A DNA stretch of 64,000 nucleotides from Myxococcales bacterium (GTDB taxonomy: Bacteria; Myxococcota_A; Polyangia; Polyangiales; Polyangiaceae), in the NCBI GenBank assembly GCA_016706225.1, contig JADJKB010000005.1:372001-436000 (forward strand), in the 5' to 3' direction. The position numbers and the translations under genes were made by a program. The notes below the pieces were generated by a model. The model saw only the letters and a program-made list of their open reading frames with translations. It made no database searches and was not told where the DNA came from. Numbering within the stretch: the first letter of the stretch is position 1; every line of letters begins with the position of its first letter. Shown here piece after piece: positions 43,095-51,212 of this stretch.

Positions 43095-44966
43095 ATGCTT
43101 GAGACCACTGCTCTCGCGACGGCGCCGCCGAGCGCGGAAGAGTTCGTCTCGCGTCACCCGTGGGCACCCGAACTTTTGGCTCAGGGGCGCCCCTTGGAGT
43201 TTCTCTGGCACTTCGAGCTGGCAGCGACAGCGTCGGAGCTGTGGCCGTACATCAGCGACACCTCCCGACTCAATCGGGCCATGGGTGTGACTCGCATGTA
43301 CTTCGAGGAGCGGGAGGGAGCCCTCCACGGGCGAGCGGTCAACGGCGGCTTCCTGCAAGAGTGGGTCGAGGTCCCGTGGACGTGGGTGGCGGAACGCCAG
43401 ATGACGTCGGTGCGCCTGTACAGCCGAGGCTTCGGCCACTCGGTCCGCGGCATCTTCGAGCTCCAGCCGCTCGGCGATCGCACTCGCGTCAGTGTGTACT
43501 TCGGCTGGGTCCCGCGCGGATTCTGGCAGCGTTGGTTACTCTCGCTGGGCATGCGGCCCCTCGAGCGTGAGTTTCAGCGGGTGCTCAGCGAGGTGGAGCA
43601 GGCCGTCTCGGACGTGCGTCGAAAGTCGAACCCCTTGATGAAGACCGCGCCCGAGCTCGCCCCCGAGGCGGCCGAGCGGCTCGGCGTGCTCGCAAAGCGC
43701 CTGCTGAACGAGGACGTGGATGCGGGTCTGGTCGAGCAACTCGTTGCCCACTTGAAGAGCGCGGACGAGATGGACCTCTTCCGCATCCAGGTGTTGCCGC
43801 TCGCGAGGCGCTTCGGGGTGCCCGAAGACGCGATGTTGGAAGCCTGCTTGAAAGCAACGCGCGTCGGCATTCTGGCGCTCTCTTGGGACGTCATCTGCCC
43901 GCACTGCAGGGGAGTGCGCTCGGAGATCCACACGCTCGGAGAGATCCCGCGCAAGCAGGACTGCGGCGCTTGTGGCATCGACTTCGAGACCGATGACGAC
44001 AATGCCATCGAGGTCACTTTTCACGTCCACCCTTCCATTCGCGCGGTGGAGCGCCAGTTCTTTTGCAGCGCCGAGCCGGCCTTCAAGGCTCACATCAAGC
44101 TGCAACAGCGCCTGCCCCCCGGGCAACGCGCGCGCTGTGATACGGCGCTCGGTCCCGGTTCGTACCGTCTGCGGGTGAGCGGCATCGAGGCGCCGACCCC
44201 CTTCGAGGTCCGAGCCGAGGCGACCGCGGCCGAGCTGAGCGTCAAGCCCGGCAGTCGCGAGCTGCCGCCTGCCGCGCCGTCTCCCACCCTGGTGCTCGAG
44301 AACGACTCGGCCGAAGCTCGCACGTTCGTGGTCGAGACCCCCACCTGGGCGGACGATGCGCTGCGCCCCTCGCGCCTGCTCAGCTTCCAGCAGTTTCGTG
44401 ACCTCTTCACCGAGGAGTACGTGGGCTCCGACGTGCAACTGTCGGTAGGGCGCCAGACCATCTTGTTCACGGACGTGGTGGGCTCGACCAAGCTCTACGC
44501 CACCCGTGGAGATCCAGGAGCCTTCGTCGACGTCAAACGTCACTTCACCGAGATCCTCGAGGTCGTGAAGCAACACCATGGGGCCGTGGTCAAGACCATC
44601 GGTGACGCCGCGATGGCGGCGTTCTCGAGCCCGGTCGACGCGATCGCCGCGGCGGAGCGGATCTTGCTCGGCCTGCCGCCGGGCCGGGAAGACCTGAAGA
44701 TCCGCGTGCGCGCCAGCCTGAACACCGGGCCGTGCATTGCCGTCAGTCTCAACACGAACATCGACTACTTCGGCAACACCGTGAACCTCGCGGCCAAGTT
44801 GCAGGCCTTCGCGGAGGCCGGACAACTGGCTTTCCCGAAAGCCCTCGTCGAGCAGCCCGGGGTTCAGGCGCTGCTCGACGAGCGACAGGCCAAGCTCGTC
44901 GAGCTCGCGTACGACCCCCCCGGCGGCAGCGCGATGCCGGTCCTGCGCTGGGACGTCAACCCATGA
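43095..44966 (+). CDS. Class III adenylate/guanylate cyclase with SRPBCC and zinc-ribbon regions
   Basis: A 623-residue cytoplasmic protein. Residues about 30-180 resemble an SRPBCC domain. A DUF5939-like middle holds CPHC and CGAC pairs suggesting a zinc ribbon. The C-terminal cyclase domain has FTDVVGSTKLYA (metal Asp), KTIGDAAMAAF (substrate-binding Lys, second metal Asp) and NTVNLAAKLQ, where the usual transition-state Arg is Lys. The K-to-cAMP pattern suggests ATP as substrate, with activity possibly reduced by the R-to-K change. ATG 43095 is used; ATG 43077 is also in frame. It is divergent from the Yip1-like gene, with under 25 bases between starts. Confidence 0.82.
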   Translation: MLETTALATAPPSAEEFVSRHPWAPELLAQGRPLEFLWHFELAATASELWPYISDTSRLNRAMGVTRMYFEEREGALHGRAVNGGFLQEWVEVPWTWVAERQMTSVRLYSRGFGHSVRGIFELQPLGDRTRVSVYFGWVPRGFWQRWLLSLGMRPLEREFQRVLSEVEQAVSDVRRKSNPLMKTAPELAPEAAERLGVLAKRLLNEDVDAGLVEQLVAHLKSADEMDLFRIQVLPLARRFGVPEDAMLEACLKATRVGILALSWDVICPHCRGVRSEIHTLGEIPRKQDCGACGIDFETDDDNAIEVTFHVHPSIRAVERQFFCSAEPAFKAHIKLQQRLPPGQRARCDTALGPGSYRLRVSGIEAPTPFEVRAEATAAELSVKPGSRELPPAAPSPTLVLENDSAEARTFVVETPTWADDALRPSRLLSFQQFRDLFTEEYVGSDVQLSVGRQTILFTDVVGSTKLYATRGDPGAFVDVKRHFTEILEVVKQHHGAVVKTIGDAAMAAFSSPVDAIAAAERILLGLPPGREDLKIRVRASLNTGPCIAVSLNTNIDYFGNTVNLAAKLQAFAEAGQLAFPKALVEQPGVQALLDERQAKLVELAYDPPGGSAMPVLRWDVNP

Positions 44967-44994
44967 TGCAGACAGCGCGAGCGTAGGCTGGCGC

Positions 44995-46314
44995 TCAGGC
45001 TGACTTCGCCAGGTTGACCACGCTCTGGACCGCCTGCGCGATGCTGCCGAAGGCGTTCTCGGCTCCGCCGAACTGCGTGATCTTGACCTCACCGAACTTC
45101 TGTCCGACGGCCGCGGCGAGCTTGGGCAGGTTCTCCGCGGTGATGATGCGCGCTTTGGCCTCCGCGCTCTCGCGCTCCGCTCGGGCCTGGGCCAGGGCAC
45201 CCTCGGCACGGGTACGGGTCTCGACCAGACCAACGTCGGCGAGCGCCTGGCGCCGTTCGACATCGAACGCGACCTCGATCCGACCGAGCTCGCGGCGTTT
45301 GTCGAGGGCCTGCGCGCGCACCTCGTGAGCAGAGAGCTCCGCGCGGGCTTCCTGCATCGTGCGTTCGTGGGCGAGCACCGCGTCCTGGGTTTCGGCTTCC
45401 GCTTCACGCCGGCCGATTTCCGCTGCTTTCTGGCGGATCTGCGCCGCGCCCAGCAGCTTGGCTTCCTCGATTTCTCGCGCCGCCGCCGCCTCGCGCAGGG
45501 CCTGGGCTTTTTTTGCCTCGGCCGCCGCGCGTTCGAGCTCTTCCTGGTGCTCCCGCACGCTGTACGCGCTCTGAATGCGGGCCTCCTCGATCTGACGCGA
45601 GAGATCCGCTTCGCGCGTGGCAATCTCCTTTTCCGCCTGCGCCTTGGCCTGGCGCGCGCTCTGTTCGAGCTGTGCACGATACGGCGCCTGCATTGCGGCA
45701 AACACCGTCTCCGACAGCACCCGCACCTCCTGGATCTCGATGGTGTCGATGACGATGCCCCAGCCCTGAGCCGTGAAGTCGTCGAGCTTGCCTTCACCAC
45801 CGACGACCGGCGCCACTTCCTTCATGAGCTCACCCGCCAGCGCGCTCTTGCGCTTCTGCAGGCAGTCTTCGACGCTGAGGTTGGCGACCAGCCGCCGCGT
45901 GGCGCCCACACACATGCCGGTCAGCGCCTCCTCGAGCTTCACCTGAGCGCGTTCGGGGAAGCTGAAGTTCAGCACGCGATACGCGATCAGCGGCTCCGCA
46001 ATGCGATACACTGCCAAACCCACGATCTCGACGCCGACCTTCTCGAGCGTCACCTGATCGGCTCGAAACATCAGGCGCTGCAGCGAGGTGGGTACGATGG
46101 AGACCGCGTCCCACGGCCACTTGAAACACGAGGCGCCCTGTCCCGAGCTCTGGCGCCGCACCTTGCCCCTGCGGACATGCACCAGATACTCACTCGGCTT
46201 GGCGGTGACGAAGCCCCAGCGCTTTGTCTTCTCTGGATCTTCGACGGGTCTTCCCTGACGCCAGCCTTGGGCTTCGGCGGAGAGCTGACTGACCTGAATT
46301 TCGGCACGACGCAT
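44995..46314 (-). CDS. SPFH/Band 7 (flotillin-like) protein
   Basis: A 439-residue protein with an N-terminal SPFH domain (about residues 30-210) followed by a long Ala/Glu/Arg-rich coiled coil (about 220-385) and a Gly/Val/Ala-rich tail. The layout matches flotillin-like scaffolds that organise membrane microdomains. No obvious N-terminal membrane segment is present, and no NfeD partner gene is adjacent. An AGGAGG site (46320-46325) five bases before the ATG at 46314 fixes the start. Confidence 0.83.
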   Translation of the reverse strand: MRRAEIQVSQLSAEAQGWRQGRPVEDPEKTKRWGFVTAKPSEYLVHVRRGKVRRQSSGQGASCFKWPWDAVSIVPTSLQRLMFRADQVTLEKVGVEIVGLAVYRIAEPLIAYRVLNFSFPERAQVKLEEALTGMCVGATRRLVANLSVEDCLQKRKSALAGELMKEVAPVVGGEGKLDDFTAQGWGIVIDTIEIQEVRVLSETVFAAMQAPYRAQLEQSARQAKAQAEKEIATREADLSRQIEEARIQSAYSVREHQEELERAAAEAKKAQALREAAAAREIEEAKLLGAAQIRQKAAEIGRREAEAETQDAVLAHERTMQEARAELSAHEVRAQALDKRRELGRIEVAFDVERRQALADVGLVETRTRAEGALAQARAERESAEAKARIITAENLPKLAAAVGQKFGEVKITQFGGAENAFGSIAQAVQSVVNLAKSA

Positions 46315-46319
46315 GGTGT

Positions 46320-46325
46320 CCTCCT
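46320..46325 (-). promoter_or_regulatory. Strong ribosome binding site of the SPFH gene
   Basis: Full-consensus AGGAGG on the minus strand, five bases before the ATG at 46314. It suggests high expression. Confidence 0.8.
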
Positions 46326-46452
46326 GACGAGAGGTGCCTTCGCACGATGCATGCCATGCAGCTGAGGCGAGCGATAATGTGCAGTGCAGCGTCTCGCGGC
46401 TCACGTGGACGCGTGCCAGCGCGTCGATCTGGTGCGCCGCTCGAAATTGAAC

Positions 46453-46487
46453 CCGGCCGGTGGTGCGGGGAGGGCACCACCGGCCGG
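46453..46487 (-). terminator. Strong rho-independent-like terminator downstream of the knottin lipoprotein gene
   Basis: CCGGCCGGTGGTGC (46453-46466) and GCACCACCGGCCGG (46474-46487) form a perfect 14-base-pair stem with a 7-base loop, followed on the minus strand by GGGTTCAATTTCG. It begins 17 bases after the minus-strand stop at 46504 and separates that gene from the SPFH gene. Confidence 0.75.
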
Positions 46488-46503
46488 TCCAAAGCCTTGG
46501 TTT

Positions 46504-47670
46504 TCAGCCGCAGTAGGTGACCTTGTCCGGGCAGCAGTCGCCGGCGCCGGCGCAGGCCGAGTCGCAGTAGCAGGTGCCGTTGGACTTGGTCCCGCAGTAG
46601 CCGTTACAGCTCCCGGTCGTGGTCGTCGTCTTGCAGGTACCACCCGAGCAGGTGAGCCCGGAGCAGCAGTCGCTCGTGGAGACGCAGCTGAGACCGCTGG
46701 TCTTGCAGGTCGGCGGGGTCTTGCACACGCCGGTCTGACAGGTGAGGCCGGTGCAGCAGTCGGTGCTGGTGGAGCAGCTGAGGCCGCTGGTCTTGCAGGT
46801 CGGCGGAGCCTTGCACACGCCGGTCTGACAGGTGAGGCCGGTGCAGCAGTCGGTGCTGGTGGAGCAGGTGAGGCCGCTCGCCTTGCACGTGCCGCACTTG
46901 CCGCTGATGCAGGTGGTTCCAGTGCAGCACTCGGAGCTCGACGTGCAGCTCACGCCGGTGGCGGAACACGGCTTCTTGCACGTGCCGCCGTTGCACTCGA
47001 GGCCGCTGCAGCACTCGCTGCTGTACTTGCAGGCCTTGGTCTCGGTGTTGCAGCAGGCGCCATTGCTGCAGGCCAGCCCGGAGCAGCACTGGCTCGCGCC
47101 GCTGCAGCTGTCCCCTGCAGTGTTACAGGGGTTGCAGGTCCCTTGGTTGCAGATCCCCGAGCAGCAGTCCGACGCGTAGGTGCACGAAGCGTAGTCCTGC
47201 TTACAGCTCAGACACTTGTCCTGGTAACACTCGAGCCCGCCGCAGCAGCCGTCCTTGCAGCTCTGGCCGTTTCCGCCACACGACGTGCAGATGTTGTTGG
47301 CGCAGGTGCCGCTGCAGCAGTCGGAGTAGGTCTGGCAGGCCGAGCCGCCCATCTTGCAGGTGCTCGTGCCGCCGGTGCCGCCGGTGCTGCCGCCCTCGCC
47401 GCCCACGCCCGCCGCACCGCCGAAGCTGCTGCCTGCGGCGCCTCCGAAGCCGCTACCGGCTGCCCCGCCGAACCCGGCGCCTCCCCCGGTATTGGTGCCC
47501 GCGGTGTTTCCAGTGTTGCCGGAACCGCCGACGTTGGCCCCGCCCGTCCCCGGCGTGTTGCCGAACCCGGCGCCGCCGTCGAAATCTCCGCCACCCCCCG
47601 CGCCGGAGCCGCCGCAGGCGGCGATCGTGGCGACTAGGCCCAAAACTGCGCTGATCAAAAGCTTCTGCAT
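46504..47670 (-). CDS. Tethered Cys-rich lipoprotein with knottin-like repeats and a somatomedin-B-like C-terminus
   Basis: A 388-residue lipoprotein: lipobox IAAC (Cys19), a Gly-rich tether of about 85 residues, then about nine Cys modules of the form C-x6-C-x5-DCC-x-G-x2-C-x4-C, an inhibitor-cystine-knot-like spacing also seen in dickkopf and spider-toxin modules. The C-terminal 33 residues match the somatomedin B pattern, with CYCDSACAGAGDCCPD. Two modules come from a recent 90-base duplication. Disulfide formation implies folding outside the cytoplasm. It may bind partners or inhibit proteases; function is inferred only from fold. Confidence 0.78.
   Translation of the reverse strand: MQKLLISAVLGLVATIAACGGSGAGGGGDFDGGAGFGNTPGTGGANVGGSGNTGNTAGTNTGGGAGFGGAAGSGFGGAAGSSFGGAAGVGGEGGSTGGTGGTSTCKMGGSACQTYSDCCSGTCANNICTSCGGNGQSCKDGCCGGLECYQDKCLSCKQDYASCTYASDCCSGICNQGTCNPCNTAGDSCSGASQCCSGLACSNGACCNTETKACKYSSECCSGLECNGGTCKKPCSATGVSCTSSSECCTGTTCISGKCGTCKASGLTCSTSTDCCTGLTCQTGVCKAPPTCKTSGLSCSTSTDCCTGLTCQTGVCKTPPTCKTSGLSCVSTSDCCSGLTCSGGTCKTTTTTGSCNGYCGTKSNGTCYCDSACAGAGDCCPDKVTYCG
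46691..46870. repeat. 90-base tandem duplication inside the knottin gene
   Basis: Two adjacent 90-base units (46691-46780 and 46781-46870) differ at about four positions and each encodes one 30-residue Cys module. The near-identity indicates recent duplication or gene conversion. Confidence 0.85.
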
Positions 47671-47820
47671 GCCGAAAACTCCCCGGAATGTCCGTGCGCG
47701 AGCCGATGCCGATGGCTCGACGCGGCCCCTCCTACGACCCCTGTCGCAGCTGTCTTCCCTCGGGCCTCGCTCCATTCCCTTGACGTCGCCCTCGTCAACT
47801 TCGAAAACCCCGGGCCACCC

Positions 47821-49191
47821 ATGCGAATCCCGTCCCTGCTGCTCGCCGGCGCGCTCGTTTCGTTCGCGAGCGCTGCCCAGGCCAGTCCGCCCCCCAAGGC
47901 TCCGACCACCATCAACCTCCCGGTCGAGCAGTACCAGCTCGAGAACGGCATGACCGTGCTCTTGAGTGAGGATCACCGGCTGCCGGTCGCGGCGGTCGAG
48001 ATCCGCTACCTGGTTGGGTCGGCGCATGAGCGGGTCGGGAGGAGCGGTTTCGCCCATCTCTTCGAGCACCTGATGTTTCAGGGCAGCGAGCACTTCGACG
48101 ACGAGTACTTCAAACCGTTCGAGCCCATCGGGGGCAGCGTCAATGGGACGACGACCCAAGACCGGACGAACTTCTTCGAACGCGTGCCGTCGAACTACCT
48201 GGATCTGGCGCTGTGGATGGAGTCCGACCGGATGTTCCACCTGCTGCCGTCGCTGACCCAGGATCGCCTCGACAACCAGCGCGACGTCGTCAAGAACGAG
48301 CGGCGTCAGCGCTACGAAAATCCGCCCTACGGCATGGCGTGGATCTACCTGACCGAAGCGCTGTACCCGTCCAGCCACCCCTACGGTCACTCGGTCATCG
48401 GCTCCCACGCGGATTTGACCGCGGCGTCCTTGAACGACGTGAAGGGATTTTTTCGCGAGTACTACGTGCCCGCCAACGCGGTCGTGACGATCACGGGAGA
48501 CTTCAAGTCGGCGGACGCAAAGGCCATGGTGAAGAGGTACTTCGGCGGTGCCGAGGGCAGCGCCGGCAAGCGTGCTCCGGCGCCGACGGCCAGCATTCCC
48601 AAGTTCGAATCCATCGTTCACGTCGTGAAGACCGACGACGTGAAGTTGCCGCGAATTTACCTGGCGTGGCACACGCCCGCGATCTTCAAGCCCGGCGACG
48701 CGGAGCTGGATTTGCTCTCCAGCATCCTGACCGCGGGCAAGACGAGCCGACTGTACAAACCGCTGGTCTACGACAAGAAGGTCGCCAAAGACGTGGTGGC
48801 CTTCCAGGCGTCCATGCAGCTATCGAGCTTCTACGTGGTGCAAGCCACGGCGGCGCCCGGAAAGAGCATCAAGGAGCTGGAGACGGCGCTGATGGAGGCG
48901 CTGGAGAAGGCCTTCGCGACGCCTCCGAGCGAGGATGAGATGAAACGCGCGGTCAACGGCTACAAGAAGGACTTCTACGGACGCGTCGAGAGTGTGGTGT
49001 CCCGCGCCAGCACGCTGAGTCAGTACTATCACGCGACCGGCAAGGGGGATTACCTGAAGCAGGACCTGGGGCGCTACACCGGTGCCACCGCCAAGGGGGT
49101 ACATGACACCGCAGTGAAGTGGCTCGACCTCGCGCGCCATGCCCGCATCGACATCGTGCCGGGTGCGAAGGCGGGGGGAGCACAGCAATGA
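47821..49191 (+). CDS. M16-family zinc metalloprotease, catalytic subunit
   Basis: A 456-residue secreted pitrilysin/insulinase-family protease. After a signal peptide (ending ASA-AQA), HLFEH at residues 79-83 gives the inverted zinc motif HxxEH with His79, Glu82 and His83, and NERRQRYENPPYG carries the downstream zinc-binding Glu region. It overlaps the next gene, a second M16 protein without the zinc site, and the pair likely forms the usual heterodimer. It would degrade peptides in the periplasm. Confidence 0.92.
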   Translation: MRIPSLLLAGALVSFASAAQASPPPKAPTTINLPVEQYQLENGMTVLLSEDHRLPVAAVEIRYLVGSAHERVGRSGFAHLFEHLMFQGSEHFDDEYFKPFEPIGGSVNGTTTQDRTNFFERVPSNYLDLALWMESDRMFHLLPSLTQDRLDNQRDVVKNERRQRYENPPYGMAWIYLTEALYPSSHPYGHSVIGSHADLTAASLNDVKGFFREYYVPANAVVTITGDFKSADAKAMVKRYFGGAEGSAGKRAPAPTASIPKFESIVHVVKTDDVKLPRIYLAWHTPAIFKPGDAELDLLSSILTAGKTSRLYKPLVYDKKVAKDVVAFQASMQLSSFYVVQATAAPGKSIKELETALMEALEKAFATPPSEDEMKRAVNGYKKDFYGRVESVVSRASTLSQYYHATGKGDYLKQDLGRYTGATAKGVHDTAVKWLDLARHARIDIVPGAKAGGAQQ

Positions 49192-50681
49192 GCCCGCGCG
49201 CGCTAGCTGTTGCTGCGCTGCTCTCGTTCGGGTGTGCGGGTGCGCCGCCCGAACCTGCGAAGCCGCTGCCCCCGCTGCCTGCTCCGACACCGACTCCGGC
49301 GCCGGCCTCGGTCGCGGCGCCCGATCGGGCGAGACTGCCGGCCCCGGCGGCGACGCCGGCGTGGGCGCTGACGAAGCCGGAGATCTTCACGCTCACCAAC
49401 GGCATGAAGGTGTTCTTCGTCGAGCAAGGCCCCACACCGCTGGTCAGTGTGCTGCTCGTCCTGCCGCGCGGTGGTGCGACAGATCCCAAGGGCAAGGCTG
49501 GCCTCACGGCGTTGACGGCGGATCTGCTCGACGAAGGGGCTGGCGGCAAAGACGCCCTGGAGCTCTCCGAAGAGCTGCAGCGCCTCGGGACCGACTACGC
49601 CGCGAGCGCAGACGTGGACAACGTGATGCTGGCGATGAACACCATCGCCGAGAGCTTCGAGCCCAGCGTCAAGCTGCTGGCCGACATCGCTATCCGCCCG
49701 AAGCTCGACGCCAAAGAGTTTGCCCGGCGCAAGGACCAGCGCATCGCCGATGCACTCTCGGCCGAGAGCGAGCCAGCGAGTGCACGAGCGGTCGTGCTCA
49801 GAAAGGCGCTGTTCGCCAGCGGGTACGCCAGCGAGCTGGCGAGCGGCACCCGGACCACCCTCGGGCGCATTTCGCTCGGCGACGTCAAGGCGCAGTACCA
49901 AGCGGTGTTCGCGGCGGAAGGTGCGTCGCTGATCGTCGTGGGTGGCATCGACCGCGAACCCGTGAAGCGGGCGCTCGAGCAGAGCTTCGGCGCCTGGAAG
50001 GGCAGCGCCAAGGCCAAGGACGGCGCGGTGTCCGCCCACAAACCCGAGAAGGCGATCTTCTTCGTGGACTTCCCCGGCGCGACGCAGACGAGCATGACGA
50101 TTGCGACGCGCGCGCAGGGAGAGGGCGCGTCGGATTATTTTCAGGCGCTGGTGATGAGTCGGGTGCTCGGTGAAGCCTTCACCAGTCGCCTCAACCTCAA
50201 CCTCCGCGAGGCCAAGGGTTACACCTACGGTGCGGGCTCGAGCTTCCGCCGCTTCAAGGCGCTCGGCCTGTTCGGGCTCTCCGCCAACGTGAAGCGTGAG
50301 ACCACGCTTCCGAGCATCGAGGAGTCGTTCAAGGAGCTCCGCGACCTGTGCGCGTCGCGGCCGATCTCGGAGACCGAGCGGAACGAGGCGGTCAACGGTC
50401 TGTTGCTCGGGTTCCCGGGGCGCTTCGAGCACGGCGGCGACGTCGCCGGGCAGCTCGCGAACATCCCGCTCTACGGTCGCGCCGAGGACTGGCTCGAGAC
50501 CTGGTCGTCGAAGGTCAAGGCCATCAGCGTCGGGCAGGCCAACGAGGCGGCCAAGAGCTACTGCAACCCGGATGACTACGTGGTGGTGCTGGCAGGGGAT
50601 CGCAAAGTCGTGGCGCCCACCTTGACCGGGCTCGAGCGCAAGGTCTTGTACTTCGACGCCCAGGGCAAAGCCGTGAAGTGA
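49188..50681 (+). CDS. M16-family protease partner, zinc site lost, lipoprotein
   Basis: A 497-residue lipoprotein (SFGC, Cys16) with a Pro/Ala linker and the two-domain M16 fold: TLTNGMKVFFVEQGPTPLVS, then ALTADLLDEG where the HxxEH should be. The late RxY-like NLNLREAKGYTYGAGSSF is preserved. It is the usual inactive partner subunit for substrate binding. The ATG at 49188 overlaps the stop of the catalytic gene (ATGA), so the two are co-translated. The lipid anchor would hold the complex at a membrane. Confidence 0.9.
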   Translation: MSPRALAVAALLSFGCAGAPPEPAKPLPPLPAPTPTPAPASVAAPDRARLPAPAATPAWALTKPEIFTLTNGMKVFFVEQGPTPLVSVLLVLPRGGATDPKGKAGLTALTADLLDEGAGGKDALELSEELQRLGTDYAASADVDNVMLAMNTIAESFEPSVKLLADIAIRPKLDAKEFARRKDQRIADALSAESEPASARAVVLRKALFASGYASELASGTRTTLGRISLGDVKAQYQAVFAAEGASLIVVGGIDREPVKRALEQSFGAWKGSAKAKDGAVSAHKPEKAIFFVDFPGATQTSMTIATRAQGEGASDYFQALVMSRVLGEAFTSRLNLNLREAKGYTYGAGSSFRRFKALGLFGLSANVKRETTLPSIEESFKELRDLCASRPISETERNEAVNGLLLGFPGRFEHGGDVAGQLANIPLYGRAEDWLETWSSKVKAISVGQANEAAKSYCNPDDYVVVLAGDRKVVAPTLTGLERKVLYFDAQGKAVK

Positions 50682-50736
50682 ACGCCGGGGATTGGGGCCC
50701 GTAGCCAGAGGCGCGCGGCCCAATCGTTGCGGAATA

Positions 50737-50753
50737 CGGAACGATGCGTTCCG
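50737..50753. other. Inverted repeat upstream of the small tethered lipoprotein
   Basis: CGGAAC (50737-50742) and GTTCCG (50748-50753) form a perfect dyad with a GATGC spacer. It overlaps a promoter-like element, so it may be an operator. Confidence 0.4.
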
Positions 50754-50767
50754 ATCCTTCTAATGGC
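50738..50767 (+). promoter_or_regulatory. Putative ECF-type promoter of the lipoprotein/ferritin-like operon
   Basis: GGAAC (50738-50742), 16 bases, TCTAA (50759-50763), then TGGC. The -35-like GGAAC and TCTAA resemble ECF sigma (sigma-E-type) consensus. The same spacing and the identical ten bases TTCTAATGGC occur at 29600-29629, where 22 of 30 positions match in all. The start codon is 65 bases downstream. Confidence 0.45.
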
Positions 50768-50820
50768 TCGAATCAAGCCGATCCGTAAAGCTGAGGTCCG
50801 TAACCGCCCGCTTTGGGCCG

Positions 50821-50826
50821 AGGAGG
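50821..50826 (+). promoter_or_regulatory. Ribosome binding site fixing the start at 50832
   Basis: AGGAGG, five bases before ATG 50832. It favours this start over in-frame codons upstream, which would precede the signal peptide. Confidence 0.8.
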
Positions 50827-50831
50827 ATCGC

Positions 50832-51212
50832 ATGCGCTTGGACGGACTTTTCAAGGTGTTGGTTCTGAGTGGACTCGCTGCTGGCGGTGGCGCCGTGGCT
50901 TGCTCCGACGACGGCGGCGGCAAGGCGAGCACCGCAACCGGGGGTGCGGCTGGCGCAAGCAGCGGCGGTGCGAGCGGAAGTGGCGGCAGTCAGGTCGCGG
51001 CGGCAGGTGCTTCGTCCGGGGGCTCGAGCGCGGGCGGTGCGGCTTCGGGTGGCGTTGCCGGGCAGAACAGCGCCGGCGCGGCCGGGCAGAACCAGGCGGG
51101 CGCGGGTGGAAGCACAGTGGCCGAGGCCGGCGCCGACACCGGCACTGAAGTCGACGCGGGCGCGGACGCAGCTCAAGACGGAGTCGACTCGTGGCTGTCC
51201 TGGTTCTCGTGA
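50832..51212 (+). CDS. Small tethered lipoprotein
   Basis: A 126-residue lipoprotein: lipobox AVAC (Cys24) followed almost entirely by Gly/Ser/Ala-rich sequence and an Asp-rich tail ending DSWLSWFS. No folded domain seems present, so it may act as a flexible surface linker or anchor. It overlaps the next gene by 22 bases and probably forms an operon with that ferritin-like protein. Confidence 0.7.
   Translation: MRLDGLFKVLVLSGLAAGGGAVACSDDGGGKASTATGGAAGASSGGASGSGGSQVAAAGASSGGSSAGGAASGGVAGQNSAGAAGQNQAGAGGSTVAEAGADTGTEVDAGADAAQDGVDSWLSWFS

Noticed and set aside
46691..46870. Possible CRISPR-like repeat
   Set aside because: The units are adjacent with no spacers and lie inside a coding frame; they encode duplicated Cys modules.
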